Positions 8,696 to 18,087 of a stretch of DNA of 64,000 nucleotides are shown in pieces. The position numbers and the translations under genes are program-made. Under the pieces are notes generated by a model that ran no database searches, was not told the DNA's origin, and was given only the letters and a program-made list of their open reading frames with translations. Every line of letters begins with the position of its first letter. Within the stretch, counting starts at the first letter, position 1. This DNA is from an uncultured Mesonia sp. (GTDB lineage Bacteria > Bacteroidota > Bacteroidia > Flavobacteriales > Flavobacteriaceae), in the NCBI GenBank assembly GCA_958296185.1, contig CATQIB010000019.1, positions 1-64,000 on the forward strand. The letters run 5' to 3'.

Positions 8696-11600
8696 TTAAT
8701 TTGAATTCTTAAGGTAATATTCCAGTTGGTAACGGCTGTCGAGATAATCATTAAAAGCACTCCAGGCATTTACCTCAATTCTAATGGCATCCCTTATATT
8801 TTGAAGGAAAGTTATATAATCTATAGCTCCCTCTTTAAATGCTAATACTGACCCTTCCTGTTGTTCCTGTGCTAAAGGAAGTGCTTCATCCCTATAATAA
8901 TTCCATGAGTTTCTCCATTTGATATAGTCTTCACGCATATTTTTATAGGCGGTTTCCAGTTCGATTTTATCCTGATAAAAGTTTTGCTCTGCAATCTGTC
9001 TATTTACTTGTGCTTCCTGTGTACGGCCTAATTCCGGCCCAAAAAACAGCGGAATTTGAATTCCTATTTGATATTGGAAGAAACCCGATTGCCCGGCTAT
9101 TTCCTGCCTACCGTACTGACCCTGAAATTTGGGCAAAAATTCAGATTTTCGTTCTCTGGTAACCGCTTTGGCAACATCTATCCTTTGTTCCGAAACCTGT
9201 AGCAACGGATGATTTTCAAGCGACTCTACCAGAAAGTTTAAAGGTTCGTCTAAAGTTTCAACAGGCAAATCTGGTACATCATAGATTGTGTCACTAACGA
9301 ACCATAGGTTTAAACGCTGTATTGATTTCAGGTAATCTCGGTACGATTGTTCCAGCTGTATTTTAACCTCGTTCGCCTGGTTGGAGGTAGCAAGATATTC
9401 CAATTTGGAGGTGGCCTCTGTTTCATACCTGATTCTTGCAGCCCTTTCAATATCTTCAAAAATTGAATCCATTTTTCTATAAACCTGGAATGTCCTTTTA
9501 GTTGTATAAACCGAGGCCCAGGCCCTGCTTACTTCACGTTCAATTTCAATAGTAGATAACTCTAAGGCACTTTCAGCAAGGGCAACCCTTTCTTTCTGCA
9601 ATTTTAACCGGGGGGCAATTCCAAAAATATCAATGCCTTGCTGTTGGACGCCAATTTGAGTATAGACCCCATCAGAGCCATTTCCTACTTCTTCTTTTCC
9701 TGTAAAGATTTGGGTATTTCCAAAATCATAGGCGGTTTTACGCAATACTTCCTCACTTTCAATTTCAAGTTGAGCAGCTTTTAATTGCGGAAAGTTTTGG
9801 ATTGCCATTTCTTTAGCCTCTTGCAAACTAATAGTTTGTAAAGAATCCTGTTGTGAATATTCAGATGACATTGCATCAGATTGTGCATTTACAGAAAAGG
9901 TTCCGCCTAAAACAAAGCCAATTATCAAAATCGTAGCTAAAGATCGTGAATTGGAAGAACCAAGCTTGTTCTGTTCCTTTTTCTCCCGTCTTTTCTCTAC
10001 AAATGTATAAAGGACAGGAAGAACCACCAGCGTAAGCAAGGTAGCCGTAAGCATACCACCTATAACAACTGTAGCAAGTGGTTGTTGAACTTCTGCACCG
10101 GCAGATGTGGAAAATGCCATTGGTAAAAAACCGAAAATATCTGTTGTTGCTGTTAACATAATAGGTCGTATTCGTTCTTTGGTTCCTGTAAAAATTCTAT
10201 CTCTTATACTGGTTACTCCTTCTTCTTTTAAAGAATTGAATCTATTTATTAGTACCAGTCCGTTTAAAACTGCAACACCAAACAGAACAATGAAGCCTAC
10301 ACCTGCGGAAATGCTAAATGGCATACCTCTTAACCAAAGGGCAAAAACACCTCCGATAGCAGCCAATGGTATCGCCATATAGATCATGATAGATTGGGAA
10401 AAAGATTTTAAGGCAAAATATAGAAGCACGAAAATCAGGAATAAGGCTATCGGTACCACAATCACTAATCGGTCTTTGGCACTCTGAAGGTTTTCGAACT
10501 CCCCTCCATAAGTAATATAATAACCTGGTGGCAATTCTAATTCCTCATCTAATTTTTGCTGAATGTCGTTCACCACAGACTCTACATCCCTTCCCCGGGC
10601 GTTTACACCCACATAGGTTCTTCTGTAGGTATCATCTCTTGAAATTTGCATAGGCCCCGGAACATACTCAATATCTGCTATTTCTTTTATAGGCACCTGA
10701 GTTCCGTCTGGAAGATCGATATACATACCACGCAAATCATCAATATTCTTTCTATGATCTTCATCAAATCTTACTACCAGATCAAATCGTTTTTCTCCTT
10801 CAAAAATGACTCCGGCTGTTCCTCCTGCAAAAGCTGTACTTATGTAATCATTGGCTTTTTGGATATCCAGTCCATATTGCGCAATTTTATCACGGTTAAA
10901 TTTAACGGTCATTTGTGGGAGGCCTGATGTTCGCTCCGCGTTTACGTCTCCTGCACCAGGCACGGTTTGGATAATACTGGCCATTTCCTGTACCTTTTCC
11001 GACAACACCCCCAGGTCCTCTCCATATAGTTTAACCGCAATATCTTCTCTAACCCCCTCTAATAATTCGTTGAACCTTAATTCTACAGGTTGCGTAAACA
11101 CAAGGTTTACCCCAGTAAGTTCTTTATTGAGTTTTTCCTTGATTTGCGCTATAAGTCCTTCTTTAGTTTCAGCGGTTGTCCAATTATCCTTATCTTTTTC
11201 AAGAATCAGGTACATATCTGCTATATCCATCGGCATTGGATCTGTTGGGATGTCCGCTACTCCAATTCTTGCTGTTGCTGTTTTAATTTCAGGAAAATTT
11301 TCTAGAAGGATATTTTCTATTTTTTTGGAAACTTCAATAGACTCTGTTAATGAACTTCCTGGTCTGATTAAAGCCTGCATTGCAATATCCCCTTCATCCA
11401 GTTGAGGCACAAATTCTCCTCCCATTCTGGAAAAAAGGAAACCGGCTAATACAAGTAGAACAGCAGCAGCACCTACAACAATGAGCTTCAGTTTTAATGC
11501 CCCTTTCAGTAAAGGCATATACACTTTTTGGATTCCACCAATTATCTTATCACTTAACCTTTCCAACCAGCGTTCAAACCTTCCAAACCAGTTCTTTTTA

Positions 11601-13129
11601 TTCTGAATGGGTTTCATAAATAGGGCAGACATCATAGGGACATAGGTAAGACATAAGAAAATAGCTCCAATCATCGCAAAACCGAAGGTATAAGCCATAG
11701 GCTTAAACATCTTTCCTTCTACCCCCGTAAGAAAAAGTATAGGAGTGAATACAATAAGAATTATAATCTGTCCAAAAAACGCGGAACTCATCATCGTACT
11801 TCCCGCATCATAGGCTACTTTATCCATTACGCCTTGATTGAATTTTAGCTTTCCAGACCTAATCCGTTTTTGGATCTCATACACCGTTCCTTCTATAATA
11901 ATCACGGCACCATCTATAATAATCCCAAAGTCAATAGCGCCCAAACTCATTAGATTGGCCCAGACATTGAATTGTTTCATTAAAATAAAAGCAAAAAGCA
12001 GTGATAAGGGAATAGTGGTAGCAGTAATAAGTCCACCTCTTAGACTACCTAATAACAATACCAGGGCAAAAATTACTATTAATGCACCTTCCAGTAAATT
12101 TGTTTTAACAGTATCGGTTGTTCGTGCTATTAATTCACTCCGATCAATAATTGGCTCTATGGTCAAACCTTCAGGAAGTGACTTTTCAACTTCTGCCATC
12201 CTATCTTTAACATCCTGAATTACAGCATTGGGATTGGCATCTTTTAGCATCATAATTATCCCACCTACGGCTTCTTCTCCATCCTGGGTGAAAGCCCCAT
12301 AGCGTACCTGATTTCCAAACTGAACATCTTCCGCAACATCTCCAATAGTTATCGGAATAGAATTTTCGGTAGTAATAGCAATTTTCCTTATATCCTCCAG
12401 TGAACGGATTAAACCTTCACCTCTAATAAAATTTGACATTTTATTTTTCTCAATATAAGCTCCACCGGTATTCACATTGTTTCGGGCCAGCGCCTCATAA
12501 ACCTCAGAGATACTTATACCCATACTGTTTAATTTCTCAGGATTGATTGCTACCTCATATTGTTTTATGGAGCCTCCAAAAGAATTTACTTCCACCACAC
12601 CTTCCAGCAAGGTAAGTTGTCGCTTGATTATCCAGTCCTGAATAGTTCGTAGTTCCATGGGAGAATATTCAGTTTCGTATCCCTCCTTTGGCTTTATGGT
12701 ATACTCATAAATTTGACCCAATCCGGTTGAAATAGGTCCCATAGCAGGACTTCCAAATTTATCGGGAATGGTTTCTCCCAATTCATTAAGTTTTTCCCGT
12801 ACTAGTTGACGAGGGAGATAAGTTCCCATATCATCTTTAAAAACAATAGTAACTACCGAAAGTCCAAACCGTGAAATAGAGCGAATCTCTGTAACTCCAG
12901 GTAAATTACCCATCGAAAGTTCTACGGGATAGGTTACAAATTGTTCAATATCTTCTGTGGCAAGATTTGGCGACTGGGTGATCACCTGAACCTGATTGTT
13001 AGTAATATCTGGCACCGATCCCAGGTTGACGGTCATCATGGACCAAATACCCGTCCCTATCAGCGCTAAGGTAAGTAGTCCAATAATAAATTTATTATTA
13101 ATGGAAAATGCGATTATCTTATTAATCAT
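8696..13129 (-). CDS. czcA: CzcA-type RND pump fused to a CzcC/TolC-type outer-membrane factor
   Basis: A 1477-aa fusion. Residues about 1-1045 are a complete heavy-metal RND pump: 12 membrane segments, a TM4 proton-relay segment (AIDFGIIIDGAVIIIEG) and porter-domain motifs such as PQLDEGDIAMQ. After a basic linker (EKRREKKEQNK) comes a hydrophobic segment near residue 1065 that looks like a signal peptide ending SVNAQ. About 400 residues of TolC-family outer-membrane factor with two coiled-coil hairpin repeats follow. RND pumps end in the cytoplasm, so this extra helix would place the TolC part in the periplasm. A signal-peptidase site VNA/Q could even release it. Single-protein CzcA-CzcC fusions occur in Bacteroidota. 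First gene of the czc unit. Confidence 0.93.
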   Translation of the reverse strand: MINKIIAFSINNKFIIGLLTLALIGTGIWSMMTVNLGSVPDITNNQVQVITQSPNLATEDIEQFVTYPVELSMGNLPGVTEIRSISRFGLSVVTIVFKDDMGTYLPRQLVREKLNELGETIPDKFGSPAMGPISTGLGQIYEYTIKPKEGYETEYSPMELRTIQDWIIKRQLTLLEGVVEVNSFGGSIKQYEVAINPEKLNSMGISISEVYEALARNNVNTGGAYIEKNKMSNFIRGEGLIRSLEDIRKIAITTENSIPITIGDVAEDVQFGNQVRYGAFTQDGEEAVGGIIMMLKDANPNAVIQDVKDRMAEVEKSLPEGLTIEPIIDRSELIARTTDTVKTNLLEGALIVIFALVLLLGSLRGGLITATTIPLSLLFAFILMKQFNVWANLMSLGAIDFGIIIDGAVIIIEGTVYEIQKRIRSGKLKFNQGVMDKVAYDAGSTMMSSAFFGQIIILIVFTPILFLTGVEGKMFKPMAYTFGFAMIGAIFLCLTYVPMMSALFMKPIQNKKNWFGRFERWLERLSDKIIGGIQKVYMPLLKGALKLKLIVVGAAAVLLVLAGFLFSRMGGEFVPQLDEGDIAMQALIRPGSSLTESIEVSKKIENILLENFPEIKTATARIGVADIPTDPMPMDIADMYLILEKDKDNWTTAETKEGLIAQIKEKLNKELTGVNLVFTQPVELRFNELLEGVREDIAVKLYGEDLGVLSEKVQEMASIIQTVPGAGDVNAERTSGLPQMTVKFNRDKIAQYGLDIQKANDYISTAFAGGTAGVIFEGEKRFDLVVRFDEDHRKNIDDLRGMYIDLPDGTQVPIKEIADIEYVPGPMQISRDDTYRRTYVGVNARGRDVESVVNDIQQKLDEELELPPGYYITYGGEFENLQSAKDRLVIVVPIALFLIFVLLYFALKSFSQSIMIYMAIPLAAIGGVFALWLRGMPFSISAGVGFIVLFGVAVLNGLVLINRFNSLKEEGVTSIRDRIFTGTKERIRPIMLTATTDIFGFLPMAFSTSAGAEVQQPLATVVIGGMLTATLLTLVVLPVLYTFVEKRREKKEQNKLGSSNSRSLATILIIGFVLGGTFSVNAQSDAMSSEYSQQDSLQTISLQEAKEMAIQNFPQLKAAQLEIESEEVLRKTAYDFGNTQIFTGKEEVGNGSDGVYTQIGVQQQGIDIFGIAPRLKLQKERVALAESALELSTIEIEREVSRAWASVYTTKRTFQVYRKMDSIFEDIERAARIRYETEATSKLEYLATSNQANEVKIQLEQSYRDYLKSIQRLNLWFVSDTIYDVPDLPVETLDEPLNFLVESLENHPLLQVSEQRIDVAKAVTRERKSEFLPKFQGQYGRQEIAGQSGFFQYQIGIQIPLFFGPELGRTQEAQVNRQIAEQNFYQDKIELETAYKNMREDYIKWRNSWNYYRDEALPLAQEQQEGSVLAFKEGAIDYITFLQNIRDAIRIEVNAWSAFNDYLDSRYQLEYYLKNSN

Positions 13130-13229
13130 ATAAATAAAAATTTAATTCAGTTAAAATTCTTGATAATAATTTTGTGCCTAACAAAATCTATCAATAGGAC
13201 CAAGGATCTAGTATGAGAACCAGGATTTG

Positions 13230-13262
13230 GTCAAAAAAGGATATAGCTATCCTTTAAAAAAA
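13230..13262 (-). terminator. Intrinsic terminator after the DUF6660 gene
   Basis: On the minus strand a perfect 8-bp stem (AAAGGATA, loop 4 nt, TATCCTTT; plus-strand positions 13236-13255) is followed by a T-run, a few bases after the DUF6660 stop. It would separate that gene from czcA 100 bp downstream. The A-run on the other side makes it potentially bidirectional. The 13130-13230 gap also holds an interrupted GACCAA/TTGGTC repeat that may be an operator (weak). Confidence 0.55.
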
Positions 13263-13267
13263 CTGAA

Positions 13268-13579
13268 TTATGCCTGTGGTGGCTGTAAAATGGAAGTGGT
13301 AAAATCTTTTTTTATACCGTTTAAGTAGAGAAAATCTTGAGAAGAAATGTATTTAAACTCAAATTTTATTTCTGCGAATTTGAAATAAGTTGCGTTTATA
13401 TGGCAACATTGGCAAATACAAAATGGGGAACATAAATCTGCATCTTGATGTTGGTGGTTATCACCTAAATCTTGAGAAATTTCTGTTTTAACTTCATTGT
13501 CAAAAGTACCTGTATCTTCACAAGGCACTAAATTTAGTGTGAAGATATAGATTGACAATATGAATGCTAAAAATTTCAT
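13268..13579 (-). CDS. Small secreted Cys/His-rich protein, DUF6660 type
   Basis: 103 aa from the ATG at 13579. The frame is open upstream to 13651, but this start gives a proper signal peptide (MKFLAFILSIYIFTLNLVPC). Seen: a His/Asp-rich stretch (DNHQHQDADLC) followed by CSPFCICQCCHI, a dense set of Cys and His likely to bind metal in the periplasm. Genes of this type are commonly found upstream of czc/cus operons in Bacteroidota, and its place before czcA fits. Function is not established. The C-terminus ends QPPQA. Confidence 0.6.
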   Translation of the reverse strand: MKFLAFILSIYIFTLNLVPCEDTGTFDNEVKTEISQDLGDNHQHQDADLCSPFCICQCCHINATYFKFAEIKFEFKYISSQDFLYLNGIKKDFTTSILQPPQA

Positions 13580-13638
13580 TAAGGCAAATATAAGAATTTT
13601 TTTAATGCAATGGTTGTGCAAAGAAAAAAGGCTTCGGA

Positions 13639-14094
13639 TTATAAAAACCATAAGGTTTCTTGACCAAAAGGTGGTATTTCCTTGCTTTCAAAACGAGGTG
13701 CTATTTCTGCAACCATTTCAGGATATTTAATTGTTATTGGTACGTTTTGTTGACGTAAGGATTTCCAATATAGCCTACTAAATTGATACACTTGCTCTAT
13801 TAGCTTTCTAATCATTTTACTATCATTTAAAGCCTCTGGTGTAGGACTTGATATTTTAAGTTTTATTGGAAATGAATAACTTGAATGACTTGGGTATTTT
13901 ACAGTATTGTTATACCTCAAATTATTAAAGAGTAAATATTTATATACTCCTTTGGGACCAATATTTATATATGTACCACTTATTGGAATTAACTCACCAT
14001 TCCAATTTTGGTCAAAAGCAATAATATCTTGTGATTTTGTTTTATTAATATTAAGAACAAAAAGAGGATTAAGGTTATGATATACGGTGAAGCT
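13639..14094 (-). pseudogene. 3' fragment of a prokaryotic Argonaute (Piwi domain C-terminus)
   Basis: An open frame of about 150 codons from a stop codon at 14095-14097 down to the TAA at 13639. The first in-frame ATG is only at 13920, so the fragment lacks its proper start. Visible features: TYINIG, LLFNNLRYNN, FPIKLKI, then QVYQFSRLYWKSL and VPITIKYPEMVAEIAPRF, and a hydrophobic carboxy end LWFL. This series fits the end of the Piwi domain in long prokaryotic Argonautes, where the C-terminal residues line the guide 5' pocket. The rest of the gene is missing and the sequence changes into the left end of an IS110 element. Family call from memory of the motif pattern, not from a search. Confidence 0.62.
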
Positions 14095-14238
14095 TTAGAC
14101 TTCGACAACATTGATAATCCCCTCTCTTTTCTACACAGATTTCGTACATCCCGATAGCTATCGGGACTGTGAGGCTTTAGACCTCGTTTTCAAGTTGTTG
14201 TGATCACGGTAGTATGCTCTTTCATAAAACCAGTTCTT
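14085..14238 (+). ncRNA. Candidate IS110 left-end bridge RNA region
   Basis: The roughly 150 nt between the Argonaute fragment and the IS110 transposase ATG can fold into two hairpins with the same 7-nt loop CTTTAGA but different stems: GAAG/CTTC at 14089-14103 and GAGG/CCTC at 14171-14185. Between them lies a perfect 18-bp palindrome TCCCGATAGCTATCGGGA (14149-14166). IS110-group elements are known to encode a bridge RNA upstream of the transposase gene. Position and size fit, but guide loops cannot be confirmed without intact element ends. Confidence 0.4.
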
Positions 14239-14664
14239 ATGGATAAATATAAAGAAACTTTTGGAGTTGATATCAGTAAAGATGTTTTTGATGTTTATGG
14301 CAGTGAAGGAGGTCATTCTCAATTTAAGAATGATTCTTCAGGATTTAAATTATTTGTCAGCACACTATCAGTAGACACTTTGGTAGTGATGGAAGCTACA
14401 GGGTATTACCATTATCGACTTGCACAGTTTCTTTACAAAAACGGTATACCGGTATCGGTAGTAAATCCTTTGTCAGTCAAGCGTTTTATTCAGATGAAAT
14501 TATCAAAAATAAAGACCGATAAGAGCGATGCCAAGGCTATTTGTGATTATGGGTTATCTACTGAAGTGGCGCTTTATAATGCACTTAATGATGTACAGGC
14601 AGAATGTCTTCAGCTTTTTCTTTTTCCGTATAATCAAAGCCTTCAATGGTTCCTCCTGTTGTAA
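14239..14664 (+). pseudogene. IS110-family transposase, 3'-truncated
   Basis: Start MDKYKETFGVDISKD at 14239. The first about 120 residues show the RuvC-like DEDD catalytic start (GVDISKDVFD, then VVMEATGYYHY and KTDKSDAKAI), as in IS110 transposases, which are normally about 320 residues. After DVQAE (about 14604) the reading becomes unrelated (LQLFLFPYNQ) and stops. From there the other strand carries the start of an asparaginase gene. The C-terminal serine-containing Tnp domain is lost, so the element cannot transpose by itself. Confidence 0.85.
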
Positions 14665-14677
14665 TAATATGTATCAT
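14602..14677 (-). pseudogene. 5' fragment of an L-asparaginase-type gene
   Basis: From the ATG at 14677 the minus strand reads MIHIITTGGTIEGFDY, the N-terminal beta-strand and catalytic Thr motif (TGGTI) of type I/II asparaginases, then a few charged residues. It runs into IS110 sequence at about 14604. Only about 25 codons remain. Together with the truncated IS110 and Argonaute pieces it shows a deletion junction. Confidence 0.6.
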
Positions 14678-14727
14678 AATTTAATAAATTTAGTGGGCTG
14701 TATAAGTTCTTGGAATTCTCTTAATTA

Positions 14728-15966
14728 TCAATAAGTGATTTTTGAGTATTTGTCATTGGAAGATTTATAAAAATAAAGTAATCCAATAAAGGTAATTATA
14801 ATGATGCCGGCTATAATGAAGGGATAATAAAACCCACCGGCAATGAGCCAGGTTCCGATGATCGGGCCTAAAATCTGTCCGACACTGTTTGCCGAGGTCT
14901 GTACAGAAATATTACTGCCCGCCTTTTCTTTTGAAAGTAAGGAAACGGCTGAAAGTAGGTTTGGGGTCACCATAGCAGCTCCTGCGGCGAATATGATGAT
15001 TAATAAATAGACGGCAAATTCATTATTAAAAAATGGGAATGCAATCATTGAAATTCCTGAAATAAACAACCCGGCTGCAATTTGCTGCTTTGCCGTTAAT
15101 AGTTTTTCCCCATAGGTTGCAAATACTGGCTGTAATACGGCCATTACCACTCCACAAAGCATAAAGCCAATGCCTATTTGATTACTAGAAAATAACAACT
15201 CATTTTTTCCGTAAATTGAAAAAACCGTTTCAAAGAGGGTCACTACAAACTGCATAACAAAAGAGAGCAGTAATAGGACAATAAAGAACCTACTAAAACT
15301 AAAATTTAATTTTTGTTTTCCTGAAACAAACCGACTTATAGGTATTGTGTTCCCAAGCCATTTTATGAGTATGCTCAATATAACAAAACCCAAAAGAGCA
15401 ACCAGGAGAAAGGGGATTGAAAAGCGATCCAAATGTAATATTCCCAAGGAATACTTGAAATGTAGATTGGTTTGGGATAGAAGGCTACCTAAAACAGGGC
15501 CAAAAATAACCCCTGAACTTATCGCTACCCCAGACCAAGCCATAATTTTAGTCCTATGTTTTTTAGAAGTGATATCACTGAGAAATGCGTTACTGACAGG
15601 AATAACAGCCGAAGTGAATATACCTCCGAGAATACGCGCTATATAGAGCATTGTAAGGGAGGTTGCCAATCCAGTAAGCAGTTGCATTACTATAAACCCA
15701 ATTAGACCGATTAATATAATTGGTTTACGTCCATATCTATCTGAAAGCTTTCCCCATACCACAACAAAAATTAATTGAAATAATGGATAAATGCTTGTAA
15801 GCAGTCCAATATGAAAATTGATCGAATCAGTATCGAGGTTAGCTCCTAAAGCAAGCCTTTCGGTATAGTAAGGAAGGGTTGGCAATAAAATACCATAGCC
15901 TAACATCACTACAAATAAACTCAACAGGATTAAAAATATCCTGTTGAGTTTTTCTTTTTTGTCCAT
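14728..15966 (-). CDS. MFS drug/metabolite exporter (DHA1 type)
   Basis: A 412-aa protein with 12 predicted membrane segments and the family motif A GKLSDRYGRKP after TM2. An antiporter-type GVAISSGVIFGPVLGSLL is present in TM5. Closest in style to TetA-like or multidrug H+ antiporters; the substrate is unknown. The ATG at 15966 touches the stop of the copB ATPase (15967-15969) with no gap, so it is the last gene of the long minus-strand unit. Codons 6-17 contain a perfect 14-bp inverted repeat. A simple metal link is not visible apart from the neighbours. Confidence 0.85.
   Translation of the reverse strand: MDKKEKLNRIFLILLSLFVVMLGYGILLPTLPYYTERLALGANLDTDSINFHIGLLTSIYPLFQLIFVVVWGKLSDRYGRKPIILIGLIGFIVMQLLTGLATSLTMLYIARILGGIFTSAVIPVSNAFLSDITSKKHRTKIMAWSGVAISSGVIFGPVLGSLLSQTNLHFKYSLGILHLDRFSIPFLLVALLGFVILSILIKWLGNTIPISRFVSGKQKLNFSFSRFFIVLLLLSFVMQFVVTLFETVFSIYGKNELLFSSNQIGIGFMLCGVVMAVLQPVFATYGEKLLTAKQQIAAGLFISGISMIAFPFFNNEFAVYLLIIIFAAGAAMVTPNLLSAVSLLSKEKAGSNISVQTSANSVGQILGPIIGTWLIAGGFYYPFIIAGIIIITFIGLLYFYKSSNDKYSKITY
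15917..15951. repeat. Perfect 14-bp hairpin inside the start of the MFS gene
   Basis: AAACTCAACAGGAT (15917-15930) and ATCCTGTTGAGTTT (15938-15951) are exact inverted copies around a 7-nt loop. On the plus strand a T-rich run (15949-15960) follows, as in an intrinsic terminator. On the minus strand it starts 16 nt after the copB stop and is followed only by a weak T-rich stretch. It may attenuate transcription between copB and the MFS gene, or stop antisense transcription. Confidence 0.6.
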
Positions 15967-18069
15967 TTATTTTTTACCGATTTTTCGCTTTAATAGTTGC
16001 GCATTAATGGCCACTATAATCGTGCTCAAACTCATAAATACCGCTCCTACAGCTGGTCCTAAAACAAAGCCTGAAGAATATAATACACCGGCTGCTAAAG
16101 GAATAGCCACTACATTATATCCTGTAGCCCAAATCAAATTCTGAATCATTTTATTGTAGGTAGCTTTTCCAAAGAGAATTAAGTTGGCAATATCCTGTGG
16201 GTTACTGTTGACCAGAATGATATCTGCTGTTTCGGCGGCAACGTCAGTACCTGAACCAACGGCAATACCAACATCAGCTTTTGCAAGTGCAGGCGCATCG
16301 TTTACACCATCGCCAGTCATAGCCACAAACTCTCCCTTACTTTCCAATTCTTTTACTATTTCCACTTTTTGATGTGGCAAAACTTCGGCGTAGTATCCAT
16401 CCAAGCCGAGTTTATCGCTAACAGCTTTGGCAGTTCTTTCATTATCACCGGTAGCCATTAAAACTTTTATATTATTCTTTTTAAAGACTTTTATGGCTTC
16501 GGCAGATTCTGGTCTTATTTCATCGGCAAGTGCAATATATCCTGCCAGTTTTCCATCAATCAAGACAAAGACGACAGTTTCAGCGGCGTCACTATAGGCA
16601 TCTTCGGGAATAGTTATTTTTTCATCCCTTAAATAACCAGGACTAACCACTTTTACTTGCTTACCTTCTACATTGGCCTCAACGCCTTTACCTGTAATTG
16701 CATTAAAGTTTTCAGGCTTTGGGATGGTCATATTATCTTCTTTGACTTTTTTAATAATACCTACGGCGATAGGATGTTCCGAGCTTTGCTCCAAAGCACT
16801 CGAAAGCCTTAAAATTTCTTCAGATGAATAAGTTTCGCTAACAGACTCAATTCGAGTAACGCCAAAATCGCCTTTGGTCAATGTTCCTGTTTTATCAAAC
16901 AATAAAGCTGATATTTTTCGGGATTCTTCAAAAGCTGTCCTATTTCGAATTAATAACCCGTTTTGAGCTGAAACAGCAGTAGAAATAGCAACCACAAGTG
17001 GTATGGCAAGACCTAATGCGTGTGGACAAGCAATGACCATAACGGTAACCATTCTTTCCAATGCATAAACAAATGGAAAGCCCAATATGAGCCAAACCGC
17101 TAATGTGCCAAATCCAATTCCCAATGCAACGTAAGTCAACCATTTTGCAGCTCTATCCGAGAGGTTTTGCATTTTTGATTTAGACTTTTGTGCTTCCTCG
17201 ACCATAGTGATGACCTTGTTGAGATAGCTGTCCTTTCCGGTATGCTCTACTTTTACTTTTAAACTGCCATTACCATTTACCGAACCACCAATAACCTTAT
17301 CGTTTTCATCTTTTTTTACAGGTTTGGATTCGCCTGTAAGCATAGATTCGTTCAGGTAACTTGAACCGTCTACTATAATCCCATCAGCAGGAACTTTTTC
17401 ACCTGGTTTTACAAGTATTACGTCATCTTTCAGTAAATCTTCCAGAGGAATATCTTCAATAGTGTCTCCTTTAACACGATGTGCCTCGGCAGGCATCATG
17501 CTTACTAACAGCTGCAAGGCCTTAGAGGCGCCTAGAACGCTTTTCATCTCTATCCAATGACCTACAAGCATAATAGCAATAAGCGTAGCCAGTTCCCAGA
17601 AAAAATCGACACCTTCTAAACCAAACACCGTTGCCGAACTATAAACGTAAGCCACGGTAATGGCCATAGAAATAAGGGTCATCATCCCTGGCGCACCTTT
17701 TTTGATTTCAGACCAGAATCCTTTTAAAAATGGCCAACCACCATAGAAATATACGATTGTGGAAAGTGCAAAAAGGATATATGGATTTCCGGGAAGCAAA
17801 AACTCATATCCAAAAAAGTCCTGAATCATCGGCGAGAAGAACAGTATGGGAATAGTAAGTACAAGGGTTACCCAAAACCGTTTTCTAAAATCGGCAATCA
17901 TCATTTTATGATGGTCGTGCCCGTGTTCTCCGTGACCCGGATTGTGACCCGAATGGTCCCCACCTTTGTGGTTCATTTTAGAATGGTCTTCTTTTTTGTG
18001 TTTCATCTTCGAATGGTCCATTTTAGAATGGTCCATTTCATCGTGATTGTGGTGTTCGTGATTTTCCAT
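15967..18069 (-). CDS. copB: Copper-exporting P-type ATPase, CopB type (PIB-3, CPH motif)
   Basis: A 700-aa pump. Its first about 55 residues are extremely rich in His, Met, Lys and Asp (repeats of DHSKM), a cytoplasmic metal-binding tail replacing HMA domains. Seen: TM metal-site motif CPHALGLAIP instead of CPC, phosphorylation DKTGT, TGES, SSEHP and GDGVNDAP. CPH ATPases of this type export Cu(I)/Cu(II) or Ag(I). Follows the 97-aa gene by 18 bp in the same unit, and abuts the MFS gene. Confidence 0.93.
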   Translation of the reverse strand: MENHEHHNHDEMDHSKMDHSKMKHKKEDHSKMNHKGGDHSGHNPGHGEHGHDHHKMMIADFRKRFWVTLVLTIPILFFSPMIQDFFGYEFLLPGNPYILFALSTIVYFYGGWPFLKGFWSEIKKGAPGMMTLISMAITVAYVYSSATVFGLEGVDFFWELATLIAIMLVGHWIEMKSVLGASKALQLLVSMMPAEAHRVKGDTIEDIPLEDLLKDDVILVKPGEKVPADGIIVDGSSYLNESMLTGESKPVKKDENDKVIGGSVNGNGSLKVKVEHTGKDSYLNKVITMVEEAQKSKSKMQNLSDRAAKWLTYVALGIGFGTLAVWLILGFPFVYALERMVTVMVIACPHALGLAIPLVVAISTAVSAQNGLLIRNRTAFEESRKISALLFDKTGTLTKGDFGVTRIESVSETYSSEEILRLSSALEQSSEHPIAVGIIKKVKEDNMTIPKPENFNAITGKGVEANVEGKQVKVVSPGYLRDEKITIPEDAYSDAAETVVFVLIDGKLAGYIALADEIRPESAEAIKVFKKNNIKVLMATGDNERTAKAVSDKLGLDGYYAEVLPHQKVEIVKELESKGEFVAMTGDGVNDAPALAKADVGIAVGSGTDVAAETADIILVNSNPQDIANLILFGKATYNKMIQNLIWATGYNVVAIPLAAGVLYSSGFVLGPAVGAVFMSLSTIIVAINAQLLKRKIGKK

Positions 18070-18087
18070 TATTGTCTTGTTTAAGTG

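Noticed and set aside
10851..11405. 184-codon plus-strand frame within czcA
   Set aside because: Antisense shadow of a conserved RND region; Ser/Pro-rich composition typical of reversed hydrophobic codons.
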